A DNA stretch of 64,000 nucleotides from Cytobacillus luteolus (GTDB lineage: Bacteria; Bacillota; Bacilli; Bacillales; Bacillaceae_L). Below are positions 27,405-34,194 of the stretch, one piece after another. Location: positions 248,001-312,000 of the forward strand of contig NZ_JAGGKM010000005.1 of assembly GCF_017873715.1 (NCBI RefSeq), read 5' to 3'. A program made the position numbers and the translations under genes. Below the pieces are notes generated by a model. That model saw only the letters and a program-made list of their open reading frames with translations, was not told the origin of the DNA and did not search any database. The number at the start of each line of letters is the position of its first letter. Position 1 is the first letter of the stretch.

Positions 27405-28517
27405 ATGAAAAAAGTTCTCGTATATTATCCATTTCAGTTAGCTGAAAATGCAAATAGTGGTTCAAAGGTTCGCCCACATGAAATGCTTAAAGCATTCAAG
27501 CAATGGGGTGAAAAGGAACAGGTTGAAATCATTTGCATACATGGAAATACTGTTGAGAGAGAGAAGCAATTCAAGCAACTTTCGCAACAGGGTGTTCTTG
27601 AAGATTTATGGTTTTGTTATATGGAAAATCAAACAATTCCACTGTGGTTAACTGACCCGGGTCATAAACCTGCCAGACCGCTTGTCGACCGTGAAATTCT
27701 ATCCTTTTTAAAAAGAAAAAAAGTACCTGTTGGTATTTTTTATAGAGATGTCTATTGGAAATTCGATGAGCTTTATCCTCTAAAAGGGATTAAAAAGTTC
27801 ATAATGAAATCCATCTATCGATTTGAAGAAAAGTTTTATGAAAAATACATGGATACCATCTTTCTGCCGAGCAATGAAATGGGAGCTTATGTAGACATTA
27901 ATCGTCCGATGACTGAATTGCCACCTGGGGGTAAGAATACTGGGGAGTATCATAATTATGACTCAAAAAAACCTTACCAAGGCCTATATGTAGGTGGAAT
28001 CAATAATGAGGATTATGGTCTCTATCTATTATTAGATGCAATCGAAAAAGTAAATAAGTCTGAACAACTTTGTAACCTGACTGTAGTGTGTCGTGAAGAT
28101 GAGTATCAATCACTGCCACAAGACAAGCGGAGCCGAATAGAACAGTTGAAAGTTACTGTTAAGCATATTAGTGGGGCGAAGTTGGATGATTTATATAAGG
28201 AAATGGATTTTGCATTTATTCCGCGCTACCGCAACGAATATTACGATTTTTCAGTCCCTGTTAAGCTAGTTGAATACTTATCTGCAGGATTGCCAATTGT
28301 GGCAACAGATTGTACATCTCAAAAGCACTTCATTGAATCCGGTCAGTATGGTGCTATTTGTAAGGATGAGAAAGAGTCTATGGCTGAAGCCATCAACAAT
28401 ATGATTGCTAACAAAGAACAGTATGCCAAAAATATAAAAGAAACATTCATGGCGAAACATTCTTGGCTTGCACGGGTTGAAAAAGTGAAAAACACGCTTA
28501 TCAAGGAGGTACTATGA
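27405..28517 (+). CDS. Glycosyltransferase, GT-B fold
   Basis: 370 residues. The C-terminal half shows the GT4-like pattern: LYVGGINNEDYGLYLLLDAI, then FSVPVKLVEYLSAGLPIVATD, the donor-nucleotide region. The N-terminal half is more divergent (YYPFQLAENANSG). No membrane segment. It should add one sugar of the repeat unit at the cytoplasmic face; donor and acceptor are unknown. It overlaps the next glycosyltransferase gene by four bases (ATGA). Confidence 0.82.
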   Translation: MKKVLVYYPFQLAENANSGSKVRPHEMLKAFKQWGEKEQVEIICIHGNTVEREKQFKQLSQQGVLEDLWFCYMENQTIPLWLTDPGHKPARPLVDREILSFLKRKKVPVGIFYRDVYWKFDELYPLKGIKKFIMKSIYRFEEKFYEKYMDTIFLPSNEMGAYVDINRPMTELPPGGKNTGEYHNYDSKKPYQGLYVGGINNEDYGLYLLLDAIEKVNKSEQLCNLTVVCREDEYQSLPQDKRSRIEQLKVTVKHISGAKLDDLYKEMDFAFIPRYRNEYYDFSVPVKLVEYLSAGLPIVATDCTSQKHFIESGQYGAICKDEKESMAEAINNMIANKEQYAKNIKETFMAKHSWLARVEKVKNTLIKEVL

Positions 28518-29590
28518 GGGTATTATTACTAGCTCCTAGTAGATCAATTCATACACATAAATGGGCATTGTTTTATAAAAATCAAGGGATTGAAGTCAAA
28601 GTTGTAACATTTGCGGATCATTACTCAGAGGAAAATGCGAAAGAAGTCGAAACAGTGGTTTTACCAAAACTTTTTCCCGGGAAATTATCGTATATTTCGA
28701 GCTTATTTGCTCTAAAAAAACAGCTTTCGACATTCAAACCTGATATCCTTCATGCTCATTATGTGTCGAGTTATGGCTTCGTTGGTGCTTTAGCTAATTA
28801 TCATCCATTTTACGTTTCGGTTTGGGGAAGAGACATTTATCAGTTTCCCCAACAAAACCCTGTTAATAAACAAATTGTTGAATTTACATTACGAAAAGCG
28901 GATGTTATTTGCTCAACAAGTCACGTGATGGCTGGTGAAACGAGAAAATATATTAATGTTCCGATAGAGGTTACTCCTTTTGGTGTGGACCTACAGAAGT
29001 TCAAACCGATCCAGGGTGTAAATAATGATAACGAAACGGTTACCATAGGAACGGTTAAGGCTTTATCTGATAAATATGGAATTGCTGACTTAATAAAAGC
29101 TTTTTCCCTTGTCCACGCTAGTAACAACAATACCAAGCTTTTAATCGTAGGAGATGGACCACAGCGTGCGGAATACGAACAGATGGTAGAACAATTGGGT
29201 CTTAAGGAAGTAACAACCTTTACAGGTAGAGTTCCTAATGATGAAGTGCCAACCTATATAAATAAAATCGACATTTTTGCAGTCCCTTCAACGGAAAATA
29301 GTGAGAGCTTTGGTGTAGCTGCTGTTGAATCTATGGCTTGTGGTGTGCCAGCAGTAGTTTCAAATGTCGGTGGATTACCTGAGGTTGTGATAGAAGGTAA
29401 AACAGGGTTTGTTGTACCTAAAGAGGATCCGGAGGCATTAGCCGTAAAATTCATTACCCTAATTGAGGATTCAGATTTACGAAAGCGTATGGGTGAAGCC
29501 GGAATCGAGCATGTTAAGGAAAACTACAATTGGACGGACAACGCAAATGGAATGTTAGAGTTATACGGACGAACTCTGAAAGGGGTATAA
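28514..29590 (+). CDS. Glycosyltransferase family 4
   Basis: 358 residues with a standard GT4 layout: acceptor half with DILHAHYVSSYG, then VGDGPQRAEYEQMV, FTGRVPNDEVPTYI and the donor-site ESFGVAAVESMACGVPAVVSNVGG region, where the Glu of the EX7E motif is seen. ATG 28514 overlaps the previous stop and AAGGAGGT lies 7 bases upstream. One of three glycosyltransferases in the operon. Confidence 0.88.
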   Translation: MRVLLLAPSRSIHTHKWALFYKNQGIEVKVVTFADHYSEENAKEVETVVLPKLFPGKLSYISSLFALKKQLSTFKPDILHAHYVSSYGFVGALANYHPFYVSVWGRDIYQFPQQNPVNKQIVEFTLRKADVICSTSHVMAGETRKYINVPIEVTPFGVDLQKFKPIQGVNNDNETVTIGTVKALSDKYGIADLIKAFSLVHASNNNTKLLIVGDGPQRAEYEQMVEQLGLKEVTTFTGRVPNDEVPTYINKIDIFAVPSTENSESFGVAAVESMACGVPAVVSNVGGLPEVVIEGKTGFVVPKEDPEALAVKFITLIEDSDLRKRMGEAGIEHVKENYNWTDNANGMLELYGRTLKGV

Positions 29591-29593
29591 GAT

Positions 29594-30460
29594 ATGAAAA
29601 AGGTAAGAAAAGCAGTCATACCTGCAGCAGGTCTTGGAACACGTTTTTTACCTGCCACAAAAGCACAACCAAAAGAAATGCTTCCAATTGTTGATAAACC
29701 AACTATTCAATTTATCATTGAAGAAGCGGTTAAGTCTGGAATCGAAGATATTATCATTGTGACTGGACGTAATAAAAGGGCGATAGAAGACCACTTTGAT
29801 AAATCAGTAGAGCTTGAACTTTTACTTGAAAAGACAGGGAAAAAAGAAATGCTTGAAGTGGTTGAATCCATCTCTAATATGGTCGACATTCATTATGTTC
29901 GTCAGAAAGAGCCTCTAGGACTTGGTCATGCAGTACTATGTGCGAAAAAGTTTATCGGTAATGAACCTTTTGCCGTTTTACTAGGAGACGACATTATCGA
30001 TAGTGAGGTACCTGCACTAAAGCAAATGATTGATCAATATAACGAAGTAGGGTCAAGTATTTTAGGTGTACATGAAGTTCCTCGTTCTGAAGTAAATAAA
30101 TACGGAATTGTAGACTATTCAGAACAACAAGATGAACTGTTTAAAGTAAACAGTCTTGTAGAAAAACCGGATGTAGAAGCAGCACCTTCTACTCAAGCGA
30201 TTATTGGTCGATATGTGTTAACACCAGAAATATTTGATTTGTTAGAGAAGGGTCAGCCTGATAAAAAAGGTGAAATACAGCTAACGGATGCGATCGATGC
30301 TCTATTAAAAGAACAATCGATCTACTCTTATGTAATTAAAGGTAACCGTTATGACGTTGGTGATAAGTTCGGCTTTTTACAAGCATCCATTGATTTCGCG
30401 CTTAAACGCGATGATTTAAAAGATAAACTAGAACAATATTTAAAACAAATTCTGAAATAG
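29594..30460 (+). CDS. gtaB: UTP-glucose-1-phosphate uridylyltransferase
   Basis: 288 residues, the normal GalU/GtaB length. N-terminal AGLGTRFLPATKAQPKEMLP is the nucleotide-binding signature; IIIVTGRNKRAIEDHFD, PLGLGHAV and LLGDDII follow. It makes UDP-glucose from UTP and glucose-1-phosphate. Inside this operon it points to glucose, or a sugar made from it, as a repeat-unit component. A housekeeping paralogue may exist elsewhere, in which case this copy is dedicated to the polymer. Confidence 0.92.
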   Translation: MKKVRKAVIPAAGLGTRFLPATKAQPKEMLPIVDKPTIQFIIEEAVKSGIEDIIIVTGRNKRAIEDHFDKSVELELLLEKTGKKEMLEVVESISNMVDIHYVRQKEPLGLGHAVLCAKKFIGNEPFAVLLGDDIIDSEVPALKQMIDQYNEVGSSILGVHEVPRSEVNKYGIVDYSEQQDELFKVNSLVEKPDVEAAPSTQAIIGRYVLTPEIFDLLEKGQPDKKGEIQLTDAIDALLKEQSIYSYVIKGNRYDVGDKFGFLQASIDFALKRDDLKDKLEQYLKQILK

Positions 30461-30483
30461 CTAATTGTGATTGGAGTAAGACA

Positions 30484-31701
30484 ATGAGAGTAATTTATCT
30501 ATGTCAACACTTTCCGCCAGAAACGGGAGCACCACAAATACGTGTATATGAAGTAAGTAAAGAGCTTCTTAAACGAGGTCATCAAATTGAGGTGCTAACC
30601 GCGTTCCCACATCATCCCCATGGTATCATTCCAGAAGAATACAAAGGGATGTGTTACAAGTTCGAGGAGTACGATGGAATTCCTGTTCATCGATCATGGA
30701 TCTATCCATCACCAAAGGGAAGCTTTTGGAAAAGGCTAGCCTCATATTTCTCATTTACTTTTAGTTCGTTCTATTCTATGTGGAAAGCCAAACCAACTGA
30801 TGTAATTATCTGTAATTCTCCACCCCTGTTTTTGGGAATAACAGGCTATGTTGCAGCTAAGTTCAAACGTGCTAAGTTTGTTTTTAACATTGCAGACATC
30901 TGGCCTGAATCAGCAGTAGAGTTGGGAATCCTTAAAAATAAAACATTTATAAAACTGGCAACTTGGCTCGAGCACTTTTTATACCGAAAGTCTTGGAAAA
31001 TTGCTACTGCGACAGACGGTATTAAAGATTATATGATTAAGCATGGCAAAAAGGAAGAAGATGTTTTCCTCTTACCAAATGGGGTAAATACTGACTTCTT
31101 TGTGCCAATGCCAAAGCATGAAGGACTTATTAAAGAGCTTGGGTTAGAAGGTAAGAAGGTATTTACTTATGCAGGTGCACTTGGATATGCTCAAGCACTT
31201 GATTCCATTTTACGAACGGCAGCTCTTTTAAAAGAAGAGTATCCAAATGTCCACTTTCTGTTTGTAGGAGATGGACAGGAAAAGGATAAGTTGTTGAAGC
31301 TAAAAGAAGAACTGGAGCTTTCGAATGTAACATTTTATGGCTCTGTTCCAGTTTCAAGAATGCCAGAGATCTTTTCGATTTCGGATTATAGTATTGTTTC
31401 TCTGCGAAATATCGAGCTTTTTAAAGGGGCGCGACCTTCGAAGATATTCCCTGCGATTTCTACAGGTACTCCTGTGTTGTATTGTGGGGATGGCGAGAGT
31501 GCTAGTATCCTGGAAGAACATAACTGCGGAAAGATTGCCCCGCCTGAAAACCCAGAGGGGATTGTGAATGAAATCCGCAAGTTAGTGGAGCTATCTGAAG
31601 AGGAATACAAGCAACTATCTGAAAATGGCCGGAAACTGGCTATAGCTGAATATTCGTGGTCGAGTATTGTGGATGATTTGTTACGGAATATTGAGAAGTG
31701 A
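30484..31701 (+). CDS. WbuB-like glycosyltransferase family 4
   Basis: 405 residues. The start MRVIYLCQHFPPETGAPQIR, FPHHPHGIIPEEYKG and IADIWPESAVELG are hallmarks of the WbuB group, whose studied members transfer N-acetylated amino sugars. The C-terminal GT4 half has GDGQEKDKL and FSISDYSIVSLRN. Last gene of the operon, followed by a strong terminator. With TagO supplying the first GlcNAc, the three glycosyltransferases would give a four-sugar repeat. Confidence 0.88.
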   Translation: MRVIYLCQHFPPETGAPQIRVYEVSKELLKRGHQIEVLTAFPHHPHGIIPEEYKGMCYKFEEYDGIPVHRSWIYPSPKGSFWKRLASYFSFTFSSFYSMWKAKPTDVIICNSPPLFLGITGYVAAKFKRAKFVFNIADIWPESAVELGILKNKTFIKLATWLEHFLYRKSWKIATATDGIKDYMIKHGKKEEDVFLLPNGVNTDFFVPMPKHEGLIKELGLEGKKVFTYAGALGYAQALDSILRTAALLKEEYPNVHFLFVGDGQEKDKLLKLKEELELSNVTFYGSVPVSRMPEIFSISDYSIVSLRNIELFKGARPSKIFPAISTGTPVLYCGDGESASILEEHNCGKIAPPENPEGIVNEIRKLVELSEEEYKQLSENGRKLAIAEYSWSSIVDDLLRNIEK

Positions 31702-31707
31702 ATGAGG

Positions 31708-31737
31708 AAAGAGTGCTAAATCAATAGCACTCTTTTT
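31708..31737 (+). terminator. Terminator of the polysaccharide operon
   Basis: AAAGAGTGCTA (31708-31718) with TAGCACTCTTT (31725-31735) plus more T residues; the same stem sequence as at 8404-8432. Confidence 0.9.
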
Positions 31738-31748
31738 TATTGTCGAGG

Positions 31749-31867
31749 GGCTGATATTTAGTGAATGGCCGATATTTTGTTAGTTGCGGCCGATAAAATT
31801 GAGTTAAGGCCGATATCCTTCAGATAAGGCCGATAAATCTGATTTGAGGCCGATATCCCGACAAAGA
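31749..31867 (+). repeat. GGCCGATA array 3 (best-conserved copy)
   Basis: GGCTGATA at 31749 and GGCCGATA at 31767, 31788, 31808, 31828 and 31848. Steps are 18, 21, 20, 20 and 20 bp. Spacers differ. The array lies between the operon terminator and the terminator of the convergent SpoIID/LytB gene. The first two steps (18, 21) are the same as in array 1. Confidence 0.88.
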
Positions 31868-31873
31868 AGGGTG

Positions 31874-31915
31874 AAAAAACATAAAAGCTTGGAGGTATAT
31901 AATACTTCCAAGCTT
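31874..31915 (-). terminator. Terminator of the amidase/SpoIID operon
   Basis: On the minus strand AAGCTTGGA (31915-31907) pairs with TCCAAGCTT (31893-31885); a T-rich tail follows. Confidence 0.8.
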
Positions 31916-31922
31916 CACATCA

Positions 31923-33434
31923 TTATTTTGAAACGGTTGTACCTTTATAATAATGAGTTAGTATTTGTTCCGCAGTCCACCCATTTTCAGCGTATCCTTT
32001 CGCACCATATTGGCTCATTCCAATACGATGACCCCAACCTTTTCCGTTTACCTTTACTGATTCAACGCCACCAGTAGTTGAAATTGTACCGTTTGCTGTT
32101 TGAACTGACATATTATCAGTAGAAATGGTTTGGGTACCTGAAGTAGTTTGAACAACATGTCCCTTAACCGAATCTATATTTAGCAGGTTAGAGGTCGTTT
32201 GTACTAAGAAACTTCTCACTTCTTTGCTTAGTTCAATAGAAAACCAATTTGATAGAAGTTGATTGTATACACGTGTGTCATTCAGAGGAAACAGCTTTCT
32301 TATAACACTTTCATTACCACGAATGGTTTTTTCACCTTCACTTGTTTTTACAGTTACACCACCGACTTCTCCATTCGCACCTTTTTGTTCAGTGATTACA
32401 TCATACAAAATCGTTGACTCTGAAAAGCCAAAGGATTTTAAAATCGTTAAAGCAGAGAAGGTATGTGACCAAACACTATGTGGAGAGTTTTCAAATCGAT
32501 CTTCTACACTTACTAAGTAGGGGAAGTTCGCTTGGTTTGAATTCCAGACGTCTCCAACGTTTGCTGTTCTTCCTCCACTTGTTGAATGGAAAAAGGTTTG
32601 AATAGGCCTTCCATTATATTTTACAAGTAATCCTCTAGTTGCAGCGATTGCTTCGTTTGTTCGAGGATGTTCTCCCGTAAAACCACGATATACTTGGCTT
32701 GTTGCTGTGTTTGATAAAATCATTGAATTTTGAGCAAAGCTTCTAGCTGCAATTGCTTGGGCCTTTAAAGCTTCCATATGCCAAGAAGCAGGCATTTCAC
32801 TAGGAACAACACCTTTTAAATAATCTTCCATATCTAACACATTGATTGCTTGAATTTTATCGCTTTTTAATCTGATATCAAAACTTCCACGGTATCGTAC
32901 ACCGTTGATTGTAGTAAGAGATAGAGAATTAGCTTCGATAAGTGATGTTGTTGTGCTTTGTACCCAACCAGTCATTTTGTTTGATAGTGTAACACTGTAC
33001 CAAGTTTCTCCTGAGCCATTTATAAAAATGTCGTTGTAAGTAGCAGTTGTACCAGCTGTTGCAACTGTTAGTTGTTCATAACTCGTGGTCGCACCTTTTC
33101 TTACAATCGTGTCTTGAGAAAATGCTGCTACTTTCCCAATGATCTCTTGTATTAAAAATCCGTTAGCTGAAGTGTGAACAGTTTGTCCATTTGTAATGAC
33201 AACATTGGTACCTGACTTTGATATACCTAATGGATTGGATTGTAAAACAGTTGTTGCTCCAGTCTGTTTATTAACCAACTGATAGTTGCCATTAAGGGTA
33301 GCTGTGTAACCAGTGCTATTTTCAAAGATTAATACAGTAACAGGATTCGGGTAAACTAGATTTTGTGCTTTTGAATTCCCAGGTAACACGAGAAGTAGAG
33401 CGATAGTCAGCACTGAGAAAAGTAATTTGTTCAT
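31923..33434 (-). CDS. SpoIID/LytB-domain protein with SH3 repeat
   Basis: 503 residues. Signal peptide about 1-23. An SH3 repeat carrying VRKGATTSY lies near 110-165. The SpoIID/LytB domain covers about 180 to the C-terminus with the signature LDMEDYLKGVVPSEMPASW, AQAIAARSFA, STSGGRTAN and the closing GKGWGHRIGMSQYGAKGYAE. In B. subtilis LytB enhances the amidase LytC, and SpoIID is a lytic transglycosylase. The catalytic Glu position (PSEMP) is kept, so activity is possible. It is the last gene of a three-gene operon; its ATG is 3 bases after the preceding stop, and its GAGGT site lies in that gene's end. Confidence 0.88.
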   Translation of the reverse strand: MNKLLFSVLTIALLLVLPGNSKAQNLVYPNPVTVLIFENSTGYTATLNGNYQLVNKQTGATTVLQSNPLGISKSGTNVVITNGQTVHTSANGFLIQEIIGKVAAFSQDTIVRKGATTSYEQLTVATAGTTATYNDIFINGSGETWYSVTLSNKMTGWVQSTTTSLIEANSLSLTTINGVRYRGSFDIRLKSDKIQAINVLDMEDYLKGVVPSEMPASWHMEALKAQAIAARSFAQNSMILSNTATSQVYRGFTGEHPRTNEAIAATRGLLVKYNGRPIQTFFHSTSGGRTANVGDVWNSNQANFPYLVSVEDRFENSPHSVWSHTFSALTILKSFGFSESTILYDVITEQKGANGEVGGVTVKTSEGEKTIRGNESVIRKLFPLNDTRVYNQLLSNWFSIELSKEVRSFLVQTTSNLLNIDSVKGHVVQTTSGTQTISTDNMSVQTANGTISTTGGVESVKVNGKGWGHRIGMSQYGAKGYAENGWTAEQILTHYYKGTTVSK

Positions 33435-33437
33435 TAC

Positions 33438-34160
33438 TTACCTCACCTCGCCTAATTTTCCGAAGATCCACCCACGTTTTCCTGTTGCGGTTTCCACATT
33501 ATACCATGATTCACCAGCACTATTAGTAAAGACTGATATATACTTTAAGGTTGTACCCTTTTTTAATGTTTCAATTACCCCATAAGAAGTAGTAGCACCT
33601 TTTCTAAGATGGACTTCACCAACTGTTACAACTTGTGAAGGAGTTTTTGCTGCAACATCTCCTTTTGTACTAGAAACATTTCCAGAGAAAATCCATCCTT
33701 TAAGGGTCGAAGAAAGTTCAATTCGATACCAAGTACCGTTGGATGATACATGTTGATCAATTACCTTTAACGCTGCACCAGATGTTCTTGTAGCAATTAC
33801 TTTGTAGCTAGCTGTAGCTCCTGAGTGAAGTGTTGCCGAAGCCGTAGATACATATACTGTTGACGGCAGTGAAGTTGATGGCGCAGATGGTGCAGGAGAT
33901 GTCACTACAGGTGGTGTATATGTTCCACTTCCTACTCCATTTGCAATTTGTTGTTTTAATGTATTAATCTCTTGTTGTTGCTGGTTGATTCTTGTTTCAA
34001 GAGCCGTAATTTGAGATTTCATAGGGTTTATCTGTGAGTTCACCCAATCAACACTCGCAAGAATAACGTTATTGGAAGCTGTAATTGAACTAGGTACAAA
34101 AGCGGCAATTCCAATTCCTACTGCTAATGTTCCAGTGATAAATAAATGCTTTTTCTTCAT
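33438..34160 (-). CDS. Secreted SH3-domain protein with coiled coil
   Basis: 240 residues from ATG 34160, which has GGGGGA upstream; the ATG at 34175 overlaps that site. Signal/anchor segment about 5-25, short coiled coil (about 40-70, ETRINQQQQEINTLKQQIA), a Pro/Ser linker, then two SH3 repeats, the second with LRKGATTSYGVIETL. No enzyme domain. It shares the KGATTSY repeat with both operon neighbours and probably acts as a wall-binding partner of the amidase. Confidence 0.8.
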   Translation of the reverse strand: MKKKHLFITGTLAVGIGIAAFVPSSITASNNVILASVDWVNSQINPMKSQITALETRINQQQQEINTLKQQIANGVGSGTYTPPVVTSPAPSAPSTSLPSTVYVSTASATLHSGATASYKVIATRTSGAALKVIDQHVSSNGTWYRIELSSTLKGWIFSGNVSSTKGDVAAKTPSQVVTVGEVHLRKGATTSYGVIETLKKGTTLKYISVFTNSAGESWYNVETATGKRGWIFGKLGEVR

Positions 34161-34194
34161 ATTCGTTTCCCCCATTTTATATATAGTATTTAGT

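Noticed and set aside
31767-31856. Array 3 units as working sigma-D promoters
   Set aside because: TAAA elements lie only about 11 bp before the next GCCGATA, outside the 14-16 bp needed.
31844-32077. Plus-strand frame over array 3 and the SpoIID/LytB gene end
   Set aside because: It crosses a repeat and a terminator and then mirrors a well-supported minus-strand gene.
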